A stretch of DNA of 64,000 nt, taken from assembly GCF_016859125.1 (NCBI RefSeq), contig NZ_CP069338.1, forward strand, positions 8,745,501-8,809,500. Direction: 5' to 3'. The stretch's first letter is position 1; each line of letters begins with the position of its first letter. This stretch comes from Archangium violaceum (GTDB taxonomy: Bacteria > Myxococcota > Myxococcia > Myxococcales > Myxococcaceae). Under the pieces are notes generated by a model. The model saw only the letters and a program-made list of their open reading frames with translations, was not told the origin of the DNA and did no database searches. Below are positions 10,205 through 18,272 of this stretch, one piece after another. Made by a program: the position numbers and the translations under genes.

Positions 10205-10900
10205 TCAATCCTCGATGACCCGGGGGAACAGGACGAATCCCAGCCCCCAATAAATCAGATTGAACCCGAATAGCAGCCCGTACCATGAGCCCAGCTGATT
10301 CATCGGGTCACCCTGCAACACGAGCGATGTCGCCTTCGCGGCGGCGAGCAGCGCGGGAATGATGAGCGGGAACAGCAACAGCGGGAGCAGCACATCTCTT
10401 GCCCGCGCATTGCTCGCGATGGCCGAATACACCGTGCCCGGCGCGCTGATGGCCATGCAGCCGAGCACCAGGGTGGTGGCGAAAGCTCCCACCCCCATGG
10501 ACACGTTCACCGCGTAGAGGGCCACCATCACCGGGATGAGCAGGGCGCCCAGCAGTATCAGCAACAGGGCGTTGCCCAGGGCCTTGGACAGGAAGATGGC
10601 GCGCGCGTCCGCCGGGGCCAACCGCAGCCCGTCCAGGGTGAGGTTCTCCTGCTCCACCCGGAAGGACTCGCCCAGCGCGAGCACGCTGGCGAAGAGCAGC
10701 GCCAGCCACAGGTAGCCGCCCGCGTTGCGCGCCAGCACCTTCGTGTCCGGACCCACCGCGAAGGAGAACAGCAGCAGCGTGGCCAGCGCGAAGAAGATGA
10801 GCGCGTTGAGGCGCGCGCGCGTGCGCCATTCGATCAGCAGATCCTTGGCCAGCAGCACCCCCACCGTTTTCAGCAGGGAGATGGGACGTGGCTTCCTCAT
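10205..10900 (-). CDS. ccmB: Heme exporter ABC permease CcmB
   Basis: Membrane subunit (231 aa, six helices) of the CcmAB transporter whose ATP hydrolysis frees holo-CcmE. The ATG at 10900 encodes MRKPRPISLLKTVGVLLAKD and overlaps the ccmA stop by 4 bp (ATGA); a longer frame upstream would run into the ccmA end and is not used. The conserved amphipathic start (AKDLLIEWRTR) and the ESFRVEQENLTLDGLRLAP loop identify the family. Confidence 0.94.
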   Translation of the reverse strand: MRKPRPISLLKTVGVLLAKDLLIEWRTRARLNALIFFALATLLLFSFAVGPDTKVLARNAGGYLWLALLFASVLALGESFRVEQENLTLDGLRLAPADARAIFLSKALGNALLLILLGALLIPVMVALYAVNVSMGVGAFATTLVLGCMAISAPGTVYSAIASNARARDVLLPLLLFPLIIPALLAAAKATSLVLQGDPMNQLGSWYGLLFGFNLIYWGLGFVLFPRVIED

Positions 10901-11562
10901 GCCGCCACCGCCCGGCCTTCCTGCAGGTGCAGGCGCTCCTCGCACAGGGACATGCCCTGCTCGATGAGGTGCGTGGCCAGGACGACGGTGACACCCGTGT
11001 CCTTGAGCTCGCCGATGATCTTCTCCATGGCCTGGATGCCGGCCGGGTCCAGCTCGCCGAAGGGCTCGTCCAGCAGCGCGAGCGCGGGAGCCTTCATCAG
11101 CAGCCGGGCGATGGCCAGACGCTTGCGCATGCCCGCGGAGAACTGGCGCACCGGGCTGTCCGAGCGCTTCGTCAGCCCCACCTTGGTGAGCAGCGCCCCG
11201 GCCACGTCCGAGGGCGAGTCCATCCCGAGCAGCCTCGCCAGCACCACCAGGTTCTGGTGCGCGGTGAGATCCTCATAGAGGAAGCTCGCGTGGGAGAGGA
11301 GGGCCACCTCGCGGCGCACCGTCTCGCGCTGCGTGACGCAGTCGTTGCCGAGCACCTCCACCCGGCCGTGGGTGGGGGTGAGCGCGGTGCCCACCAGTCT
11401 CAGCAGCGTCGTCTTGCCGGAGCCGTTGTGACCCGTGAGGAGCAGGGAGCGGCCCGGGGGGAGGGTGTAGCTGAGGCGCGCGAGTGCCCAGCGACGTCCA
11501 TATCGCTTGCTGACATCGTGGAGGACGAGCGCGGGAGGAGGCGCTGCGGTGGGGGCATCCAT
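10897..11562 (-). CDS. ccmA: Heme exporter ABC ATPase CcmA
   Basis: ATP-binding subunit (221 aa from this start) of CcmAB. Walker A is GHNGSGKTT, the signature is FSAGMRKRLAIARLL, and Walker B is LALLDEPFGELD, followed by the H-loop LATH. The ATG at 11562 (MDAPTAAPPP) was preferred to an in-frame GTG at 11598, but neither has a good ribosome binding site, so the start is open. It is the first gene of the ccm operon; the promoter must lie in the 450-bp divergent region shared with the polysaccharide cluster. Confidence 0.9.
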   Translation of the reverse strand: MDAPTAAPPPALVLHDVSKRYGRRWALARLSYTLPPGRSLLLTGHNGSGKTTLLRLVGTALTPTHGRVEVLGNDCVTQRETVRREVALLSHASFLYEDLTAHQNLVVLARLLGMDSPSDVAGALLTKVGLTKRSDSPVRQFSAGMRKRLAIARLLMKAPALALLDEPFGELDPAGIQAMEKIIGELKDTGVTVVLATHLIEQGMSLCEERLHLQEGRAVAA

Positions 11563-12014
11563 CGGCGGGAGCGTTCGTAACTGGAAACTTCCCCACACTC
11601 CAGCGAAAGCAAGCCGGGCTGCTCGGTTGGGGGCCAGGAGATGTGGCCCTGAAGCGCCCGGGAGGAGAGTGGGGTGGGAGGAGCCCTATTGCTCCTGGAT
11701 GGGAAACACCGTGGCACGCGGAAAGTGGAAGTTTTTTCAATTCCCTGACCCCATCTTCCGTCCTGGGTGGGGGCGGGAGCACCTGGGTTGCCAGGAAAAG
11801 CGGCCCTTGTCCTCGATGGAACGGAAGATCTTTCGAACCACTGGCTCCGGACCTGCAACGGACCTACCCGGTGGGCGTCGCGGATGGGAACGGACTTACC
11901 GTCAACAGTGACTCGGACTTCCAGACAGAGACCCGCTGGGCGGATGGCACTCCGAATGCAAACCTCCTCGTCCGGGGAAGCATGGGCGGCGGCGTCATCT
12001 GGGAGGAAGTCGCA
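11563..12014. other. Divergent control region between ccm and polysaccharide genes
   Basis: About 450 bp separate the two divergent operons. The only clear signal is a sigma-54 promoter match at 11945-11960 facing the deacetylase gene. A T-rich patch (GTTTTTTCAATT near 11731) is lower in GC than its surroundings. A long open frame through this region toward the deacetylase (from 11643) has no ribosome binding site and reads as low-complexity, so I treat it as non-coding. Confidence 0.55.
11945..11960 (+). promoter_or_regulatory. Sigma-54 (-24/-12) promoter
   Basis: TGGCAC-N5-ATGCA matches the sigma-54 consensus TGGCAC-N5-TTGCA at 10 of 11 fixed positions. The essential GG (11946-11947) and GC (11958-11959) are separated by exactly 10 bases. 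It lies 55 bp upstream of the ATG at 12015, reading into the polysaccharide genes. Myxobacterial surface-polysaccharide and developmental genes are often driven by sigma-54 with NtrC-type activators; no activator gene is in the window. Confidence 0.65.
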
Positions 12015-13202
12015 ATGGTGGACATGCGGGGAACGGTGAGGCGGGCGATGAAATCAGCGGCGGCGGGGGTGCTGCACCACAGCGGCCTCCGTAAAGCCCT
12101 GGCGGCCTACAGGAGGTACCAATCCGGTGGGCGCCGCATCCTGATCGTCAGCTATCACCGTGTGGTGGGGGACTTCACCGGAGAGTTGCAGCGCTCCATC
12201 CCGGGGCTGCTCATCTCCCAGGAGACATTCCGCGGGCACCTGGAGGGACTCTCCGCAGCCGGTTACGAGTTCGCTTCCCTCGGGGACGCGCTGGACGTGA
12301 TGGCCGGACGCCGGACGGCCCGCAGGGATCTGTGTGTCGTCACCTTCGACGACGGCTACCGGGACGTGTACCGGTACGGCTACCCCGTCCTGAAGGAGAT
12401 GGGCGTGCCGGCCATCATCTACCTGCCGGCGGCGCTCATCGGCACCAACGAGCGCTTCCATCATGACCGGCTCTTCCACCTGCTGCGGCTCGCGCAGGCC
12501 CGGGGCTACCAGCCGTTGTTCGACGTGATGCCCAAGCCCGCCACGGAGCTGCTGGACACGGTGCTCTCCGGCCGCAAGCGGCTGTCCGCGGCGCTCGACG
12601 ACTTCATCGGCCAGTACTCCTCCTCCACGCTCGCGGAGACCATCCAGGTCCTGGAGGAGAAGCTCGGCCCCGGTCCGGACCTGCTCCCCGAGCAGGGTGA
12701 TCTCATGGACTGGGACGAAGTGCGGCGCATGGTGAAGGACGGCTTCGAGTTCGGCGCGCACACCCTGGGACACGTGGTGCTGACCCACGAGCCGATCGAG
12801 GTGGTGGAGCGCGAGGTGTGCGAGTCCAAGGCCCTCATCGAGCGCGAGGCCGGCATCACCGTGCGCGACTTCGCCTACTGCAACGGCTGGTACTCGGACG
12901 ACCTCATCCGCATCCTGGTGCGCAACGGGTTCCGCTCGGCCGTGACCACCGAGGACATGCCCAACCGCATCGGAGGGGATCCCTTCACCCTCAAGCGCAA
13001 GGTGCTCTGGGAGAACTTCAGCCTGGGCCTGACGGGTGGGTTCTCGCGGAGCCTCACCGTGTGCCAGCTCGACGACTGCTTCGGGACGCTGGGCATGCGT
13101 GAGCCCGTGCCCGGCCGGCGCCCGCAGCGCTTAGCGGTTCCGACTCCCACCAACACCAACACCCTGCGGCTGGACGGCCCGCCGGAGGAGGTGACCTGGT
13201 GA
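12015..13202 (+). CDS. Polysaccharide deacetylase (NodB family)
   Basis: A 395-aa protein of carbohydrate esterase family 4, likely removing N-acetyl groups from a sugar polymer or precursor. The catalytic/metal Asp pair is in VVTFDDGYRDVY (about residue 110), and the metal HxxxH in HTLGHVVLTH (about residue 250). No signal peptide is seen, so it probably acts inside the cell or at the membrane face. GGAGGAAG six bases before the ATG at 12015 fixes this start; the open frame extends further upstream without support. Its TGA overlaps the flippase GTG (GTGA), making it the first gene of the polysaccharide operon. Confidence 0.9.
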   Translation: MVDMRGTVRRAMKSAAAGVLHHSGLRKALAAYRRYQSGGRRILIVSYHRVVGDFTGELQRSIPGLLISQETFRGHLEGLSAAGYEFASLGDALDVMAGRRTARRDLCVVTFDDGYRDVYRYGYPVLKEMGVPAIIYLPAALIGTNERFHHDRLFHLLRLAQARGYQPLFDVMPKPATELLDTVLSGRKRLSAALDDFIGQYSSSTLAETIQVLEEKLGPGPDLLPEQGDLMDWDEVRRMVKDGFEFGAHTLGHVVLTHEPIEVVEREVCESKALIEREAGITVRDFAYCNGWYSDDLIRILVRNGFRSAVTTEDMPNRIGGDPFTLKRKVLWENFSLGLTGGFSRSLTVCQLDDCFGTLGMREPVPGRRPQRLAVPTPTNTNTLRLDGPPEEVTW

Positions 13203-14746
13203 ACGGGAAACCGGACACCCCCGTGCCCGCGGCACCCGCCGCACCCGCGGTGCCCGCCTCCTCGTTCCTGGGGAAGGCGGGACCCCTGGTTCTCGCCCGG
13301 CTGTTCACCGCCGGGCTCACGTTGTCCATTCCACTCGTCCTGGCGCGGGTGTTGAGCCTGGAGGAGTACGGCACCTACTACCAGCTCTTCCTCATCGCCA
13401 CGACGCTCTACTACGTGCTGCCCTTCGGGGTGGTGCAGAGCCTCTACTACTTCCTGCCCCGGTCCGAGGAGAAGCGGCCCTGGCTGGGGCAGACGTTGCT
13501 CTTCATGTCCGCCGCCGGGGTGGTGGCCGCGGGCTTCGTGTGGGCGCTGCTCGGGCCCGTGGCGAACCACTTCGACAACCCGGCGCTGCTCGCGCACCGG
13601 GGGACGCTCGCGGCCTACACCGCCTTCCTGCTCGGCTCCTTCCCGTTGGAGATCTCCCTCACCAGCCAGGGCCGCACGAAGCAATCGGCGCTCGCCTACC
13701 TGGTGTCGGATGCCCTGCGCGCGGCCTCCATGGTGGTGCCGTGCCTGCTGGGCTTCGGCCTGCACGGGATGATGCTGGCGGTGGCGGGCTTCGCCTTCAT
13801 TCGCTACCTGGCCGCCTGGGTGGTGGTGCCCCGGGGGACGAGCGGTCCGCTGCTGCGCCCGGGGCTGTGGCGCCAGCAGCTCGTCTACGCGGCTCCGTTC
13901 GGCGCGGCGATGGCGCTCGCCATCCCCCAGCAGAACGCCCACCTCTACATGGTGGCGGGCGCGGTGGCCCCGGCGCTCTATGCCCTCTACCGCGTGGGGT
14001 GCTTCCAGCTCCCGGTGGTGGATCTGCTCTACACGCCCACCAGCGAGGTCCTCATGGTGCGCCTGGGTGAGCTGGACAAGCAGGGGCGCCTGGAGGAGGG
14101 CGTGGTGGCCTTCCGCGAGGCCGCGGGCAAGCTGGCCTTCGTCTTCCTGCCCTTCGCCGCGTTCCTCTTCGCCGCGGCCCCCGAGTTCATCGGGGCCCTC
14201 TTCGGCGCGAAGTTCCTCCCGGCCGTTCCCATCTTCCGGGTGAGCGTGGTGGGCGTGGTGCTCGCCATCCTTCCCATGGACGGTGTGCTGCGTGCCCGCG
14301 GGCACACCCGCGCCATCTTCCTGTCGTACCTGCTCAAGGCGGTGGTGACGGCGCCACTCGTCTGGTTCGGCGTGAAGTGGTTCGGGATGATGGGCGGCGT
14401 CGTGTCCTGGGCCGTGGCCGAGGTGGTGGGCAAGGGCGCGCTGCTCGTCCGCGTGCCCGCGGCACTGTCCACTCCCGCACGGACCCTGCGCATCCGGGAC
14501 ATCATTCCCTGGCGCGAGCTGGGCAAGGCGTCACTGGCGGCCGTGGCCGCCGCGGCGAGCGTCTTCCTGTTGCGCGTCGCCCTGGTGCACGCCTGGAGCG
14601 GTCTGCCCGAGGGCCTCGTCTGGAGGGCCCTGCCACTCGCGGTGGCCGGCGCGCTGTTCGCCATGGGCTATGTGGGGGTGCTGTACGCCACGGGGGTGAG
14701 GCCCCTGCGGCTGCTCGGCGGCCTACGCGCTCGTCGCGCGGCGTGA
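13199..14746 (+). CDS. Polysaccharide flippase, Wzx/MATE-like
   Basis: A 515-aa protein with about 12-14 transmembrane helices. Its opening, FLGKAGPLVLARLFTAGLTL followed by IPLVLARVLSLEEYGTYYQL, is characteristic of Wzx-type flippases of the MOP superfamily, which move undecaprenyl-linked oligosaccharide units across the inner membrane. The first ~20 residues are Pro/Ala-rich. The GTG start overlaps the deacetylase stop. Flanking sugar-modifying and glycosyltransferase genes support a surface polysaccharide role; the polymerase (Wzy) is not in the window. Confidence 0.88.
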   Translation: MNGKPDTPVPAAPAAPAVPASSFLGKAGPLVLARLFTAGLTLSIPLVLARVLSLEEYGTYYQLFLIATTLYYVLPFGVVQSLYYFLPRSEEKRPWLGQTLLFMSAAGVVAAGFVWALLGPVANHFDNPALLAHRGTLAAYTAFLLGSFPLEISLTSQGRTKQSALAYLVSDALRAASMVVPCLLGFGLHGMMLAVAGFAFIRYLAAWVVVPRGTSGPLLRPGLWRQQLVYAAPFGAAMALAIPQQNAHLYMVAGAVAPALYALYRVGCFQLPVVDLLYTPTSEVLMVRLGELDKQGRLEEGVVAFREAAGKLAFVFLPFAAFLFAAAPEFIGALFGAKFLPAVPIFRVSVVGVVLAILPMDGVLRARGHTRAIFLSYLLKAVVTAPLVWFGVKWFGMMGGVVSWAVAEVVGKGALLVRVPAALSTPARTLRIRDIIPWRELGKASLAAVAAAASVFLLRVALVHAWSGLPEGLVWRALPLAVAGALFAMGYVGVLYATGVRPLRLLGGLRARRAA

Positions 14747-14863
14747 TCGCAAGGCATCGGACTTTCGGACATATGGACAGTGGACGGTGCGGGGCCCAGG
14801 GGGGTCCCGCCCTGGAAGGCCGGTACCTAGCTTGGGAAACCGTTCAACCAGGGGAGAGGCGTG

Positions 14864-15391
14864 ATGGGCATCGATGCGATGACGTTGTACAGGATGGGGC
14901 GCAAGCTTTACCTACGGGGTGTCCCCGTATTGCCTGCCGTGCTGCGCAAGGCCATCCACTTCCTGCACGGCTCCTACATCCCGGTCGAGGCTGAAATCGG
15001 CGAGGGGACGCAGATGGGCTACGGCGGCATGGGCATCGTCATCCACAAGGATGCGCGCATCGGCCGGCACTGCCTCATCTCCCACCAGGTGACGATTGGT
15101 GGACGCTCGGGGCTCAAGGATCTGCCGGTCATCGGCGACTATGTGCGCATTGGCGCGGGCGCGAAGATCCTGGGCAACGTCCGCATCGGGGATTTCGCCG
15201 TCATCGGTGCCAACGCCGTGGTGGTGAGGGATGTGCCCCCAGGCACGGTGGTGGGTGGCATTCCGGCGCGGGAGATCCGCAAGGATCCGGATCCGCTCGC
15301 CGCCTACGAGCGCGAGATGGGACTGCGCCCACCGGTGCGGCGTCCCGAGGCGGTGCCGTCCGTTCCTCCGCCGGCATCCGCCGCGCGGTAG
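14864..15391 (+). CDS. Serine acetyltransferase-like hexapeptide-repeat acyltransferase
   Basis: A 175-aa left-handed beta-helix protein. Repeats run from about residue 45 to 135 (GEGTQMGYGGMGIVIHKDAR, IGRHCLISHQVTIGG, IGDYVRIGAGAKILGNV, IGDFAVIGANAVVV). The His in ISHQVTIGG fits the catalytic His of the CysE-type family, yet the short N-terminus and context suggest O- or N-acetylation of a polysaccharide rather than cysteine synthesis. GGGGAGAGG precedes two start options; the ATG at 14864 has better spacing than the GTG at 14861. About 117 bp separate it from the flippase gene. Confidence 0.85.
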   Translation: MGIDAMTLYRMGRKLYLRGVPVLPAVLRKAIHFLHGSYIPVEAEIGEGTQMGYGGMGIVIHKDARIGRHCLISHQVTIGGRSGLKDLPVIGDYVRIGAGAKILGNVRIGDFAVIGANAVVVRDVPPGTVVGGIPAREIRKDPDPLAAYEREMGLRPPVRRPEAVPSVPPPASAAR

Positions 15392-15409
15392 TCAGGGGGA
15401 GAGCCGCGC

Positions 15410-16471
15410 ATGAGAGTGCTCCTCGTTGGAGACTATCCGCCACCCCACGGTGGCGTGGCCGTGCACGTCCAGCAGCTCCATGGGTACCTGCGCGAGCGCG
15501 GGGTGGAGACGGTGGTGCTGGACATCGGGAAGGGAGGGCGGCCGGCTCCGGACGTCATTCCCGTCCGGACGCCGACGCAGTATGGCAAGAGGCTCGCGGG
15601 CTTCCTCCGCGAGGGGTGGACCGTCCACGTCCACACCAGCGGCAACAACCCGAAGTCCTGGATGCTCGCCGCCACCGCCGGGGTGAGGGCGCCACGCTCC
15701 CCGCGCGTCATCACGCTGCACTCGGGGCTGCTGCCGGAGTACCTGGCCGCCTCCGTGTCGCGGCGGGCCTTCGCGCGGGTGGCGCTGGCCGGCTACTCGC
15801 GCGTGGTGGCCGTGTCCGAGGCGGTGCGCGATGCGCTCGCGCGCTGCGGCGTTCCGGAGGAGAAGCTCGTGGTGTACCCGGCCTTCTGTGGCTCGCAGGT
15901 GCGGCCGGGGTCCGTGACGCAGGCGGTGCAGGAGGCGCGCATCCGCCGCCGGACGCTGCTGGCCATGGCGCACCATCCCTCTCCCGTCTACGGCCGGGGG
16001 CTGATGTTCCGCGCGCTGCGGATGCTCGCCAACGAGCTGCCCGGCGTGGGGCTCGCCGTCTTCGGGCCGGGGACCCGCTCGGAGGCGTTCCTGCGCGATG
16101 CGCGTGAATGCCAGGTCGAGGAGCTCCTCGAGGACATGGGCGAGCTGGAACATTCGCAGGCGCTGGCGCTGATCTCGCGCTGCGATGCCTTCGTGCGGCC
16201 GACCACGCACGACGGCGATGCCATCTCCGTGCGCGAGGCGCTCGCGCTCGGCGTGCCATGCGTGGCCAGTGACGTGTGCGGGCGGCCCCATGGGACGTAC
16301 ACCTTCCGCGCGGGCAACGCGGTGGACCTGGCGGATCAGGTGCACCGCGCGCTCGAGCACGGGCCCGCACAGGTGGTGTCACCGGACGCGGGTCCGGTGC
16401 TGCTGAAGCTGTACGGCGAGTTGTCGCAACCGGTGGTTCTGGGTGGAGGCGAGACACATGCGGCGCAGTGA
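15410..16471 (+). CDS. Glycosyltransferase family 4-like
   Basis: A 353-aa GT-B fold enzyme that presumably adds a sugar from a nucleotide donor to the growing repeat unit. The N-terminal RVLLVGDYPPPHGGVAVHV is the classic first beta-strand and glycine loop of GT4 proteins. The C-terminal half has RPTTHDGDAISVREALALGV, the donor-binding EALA motif (with D-A-I-S-V-R-E rather than the usual E-x7-E spacing). GGGGGAGAG precedes the ATG. Its end overlaps the next glycosyltransferase by 14 bp. Confidence 0.88.
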   Translation: MRVLLVGDYPPPHGGVAVHVQQLHGYLRERGVETVVLDIGKGGRPAPDVIPVRTPTQYGKRLAGFLREGWTVHVHTSGNNPKSWMLAATAGVRAPRSPRVITLHSGLLPEYLAASVSRRAFARVALAGYSRVVAVSEAVRDALARCGVPEEKLVVYPAFCGSQVRPGSVTQAVQEARIRRRTLLAMAHHPSPVYGRGLMFRALRMLANELPGVGLAVFGPGTRSEAFLRDARECQVEELLEDMGELEHSQALALISRCDAFVRPTTHDGDAISVREALALGVPCVASDVCGRPHGTYTFRAGNAVDLADQVHRALEHGPAQVVSPDAGPVLLKLYGELSQPVVLGGGETHAAQ

Positions 16472-17660
16472 GGAAATGGATCTGGCCCGCCGGGCCCTGC
16501 GTGGCAGGGACCTGGTGGTCTTCTCGAACGATTGGGATGGGGATCCGCTGTCCAAGGTCCACATCATGCGGATCCTCTCCCGGGACAACCGGGTCCTCTG
16601 GGTGAACAGCATCGGGAACCGGGCGCCCAAGGCCAATGCGCACGACGTGAAGCGCATCTGGAAGAAGCTGTCCTCGTTCACCGAGGGCATCCGCGAGGTG
16701 GAGCCCAACCTCTTCGTGCTCGCCCCGCTGGCGGTGCCGTTCTACGGCTCGGAGGCGGTGCGCGCCTTCAACCGCACGCTGCTGCGGGCCCAGGTGCTGC
16801 GCGCCATGCGGCGGCTGCACTTCAAGCGGCCCATCTCCTGGTCCTTCCTGCCGGCCTCGGCGCCGGTGTCCGGGCGGCTGGGCGAGGAGTTCGTCGTCTA
16901 TCACTGCGTGGACGAGTTCTCCGCCTTCAGCGACACCAACGGGCGGCACATCGCGGAGCTGGAGGAGCAGCTGCTGCGCCGGGCGGACCTGTGCATCACC
17001 TCGGCGGACCGGCTCCGGGACAACAAGGTGCGCGTCAACCCGAACACGGTGCTGGTGCGCCACGGCGTGGACTTCAACCACTTCGTGAAGGCGTGTGATC
17101 CGTCCACGCCCATTCCGGAGGACATCGCGAAGCTGCCCAGGCCCATCTTCGGCTTCTTCGGGCTGGTGGCGGACTGGGTGGACCTGGAGGCCATCGCCGC
17201 GACGGCGCGGGCGCACCGCGAGGGCTCGGTGGTGGTGATCGGCAAGGTGGCGCCGGACGTGGATCCGTCGGTGCTGACGGCCGAGCCCAACGTCCACATG
17301 CTCGGGCGCAAGGCGTACTCGGAGCTGCCGGGCTACTGCCGCGCCTTCGACGTGGCGCTCATGCCCTTCAAGGTGAACGAGCTCACGCTCAACGCCAATC
17401 CGCTGAAGGTGCGCGAGTACCTGGCGGCGGGCCTGCCCGTGGTGTCCTCGGACATCCCCGAGGTGCGCAAGGTGGGTCTGTGCAAGCTGGCGAGCGACAC
17501 CGAGGACTTCGTCCGGAAGGTGGACGAGTGTCTGGCCGAGGGCGCTGGCCCCTCCCGCGAGCGCGCCGAGCGCATCCGCCACGAGAGCTGGGAGGCCAAG
17601 GTGGAGGAGATCCGCGGCTTCGTGGGCGAGGCCATGGTCAAGGCCGGACGGAGCCTGTAA
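16458..17660 (+). CDS. Glycosyltransferase, GT-B type
   Basis: A 400-aa protein beginning MRRSEEMDLARRALRGRDLV, with FSNDWDGDPLSKVHIMRIL and later FGFFGLVADWVDLEAI, LMPFKVNELTLNANPLKVRE and EYLAAGLPVVSSDIPEV, the typical C-terminal donor-binding part of GT4-like enzymes. This family often sits in exopolysaccharide loci. The ATG at 16458 is preceded by GGAGGCGAG; the upstream in-frame GTG at 16443 is less likely. It is the last gene of the cluster. A polar stretch replaces the first glycine-rich loop seen in its neighbour. Confidence 0.86.
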   Translation: MRRSEEMDLARRALRGRDLVVFSNDWDGDPLSKVHIMRILSRDNRVLWVNSIGNRAPKANAHDVKRIWKKLSSFTEGIREVEPNLFVLAPLAVPFYGSEAVRAFNRTLLRAQVLRAMRRLHFKRPISWSFLPASAPVSGRLGEEFVVYHCVDEFSAFSDTNGRHIAELEEQLLRRADLCITSADRLRDNKVRVNPNTVLVRHGVDFNHFVKACDPSTPIPEDIAKLPRPIFGFFGLVADWVDLEAIAATARAHREGSVVVIGKVAPDVDPSVLTAEPNVHMLGRKAYSELPGYCRAFDVALMPFKVNELTLNANPLKVREYLAAGLPVVSSDIPEVRKVGLCKLASDTEDFVRKVDECLAEGAGPSRERAERIRHESWEAKVEEIRGFVGEAMVKAGRSL

Positions 17661-17796
17661 CCGTCCGCTCCCGGCGTCCCGCCCGCCGTGGTTCGGGTGG
17701 GTCGCAGGGAACCCTCACTCACGGGTGTATCCCTGGTGGGGCACTGTTGATAGGAGCAGGTCCCCCCGCATCGGGTCCGGTGTGGACCTGCCCCCT

Positions 17797-18261
17797 ATGA
17801 GCGCCGCGCGTTTCTTCATTTTCGACGATTCTCTCTGGCCGTTGCTCACCGTCCGGATGGTCGGAGAAGCGACGAGCCGGCACTTCGACGAGTTCCTGGA
17901 CATCTCGCTGTCCTACCTGCATCGGCGGGAGCCCCATGTCGTCGTCACCGACATGCTCCGGGGCGGAATGATGTCGCCCAGGCTGCGCCACCGGCTGCAC
18001 GAGTGGATGAAGTGCCACGAGCAGCTCTTCCGGGAGACGCTGATCGGCGAGGCCTTCGTCCTCGACTCCCCGTTCCTCCGGCTGGGGTTGAGCATCCTCT
18101 TCCATCTGCGGCAGCCGCCTTGCCCCTACTTCATCGACGCTCGCGTGGAGCCGGCGTTCGCGTGGGCCGCCGATCAGCTGGAGAACGTGGGCCAGAGGGA
18201 TGCCGCGGAGCGTGTCCGACAGCACTTCGGCTTGCTTCCGTCGAGGCATCGCCTCAGTTAA
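17797..18261 (+). CDS. SpoIIAA/STAS-like small protein
   Basis: A 154-aa soluble protein. The pattern FFIFDDSLWPLLTVRMVGEA, then HFDEFLDISLSYLHRREPHV and VVVTDMLRGG, resembles the beta-alpha sandwich of SpoIIAA-like/STAS proteins often annotated in myxobacteria. No catalytic motif is seen. The start is uncertain: ATG 17797 gives the natural domain start, while an in-frame GTG at 17725 would add 24 unlikely residues; neither has a strong ribosome binding site. It ends 11 bp before the FUSC gene and may be co-transcribed with it. Confidence 0.6.
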   Translation: MSAARFFIFDDSLWPLLTVRMVGEATSRHFDEFLDISLSYLHRREPHVVVTDMLRGGMMSPRLRHRLHEWMKCHEQLFRETLIGEAFVLDSPFLRLGLSILFHLRQPPCPYFIDARVEPAFAWAADQLENVGQRDAAERVRQHFGLLPSRHRLS

Positions 18262-18272
18262 CTGCCCTCGAC

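Noticed and set aside
11712-11727. Second sigma-54-like sequence (TGGCACG...AAAGTG)
   Set aside because: The -12 element has GT in place of the required GC, and it lies far from the gene.
11643-12014. N-terminal extension of the deacetylase frame
   Set aside because: No ribosome binding site and non-coding character, while GGAGGAAG marks the ATG at 12015 and the sigma-54 promoter lies inside the extension.
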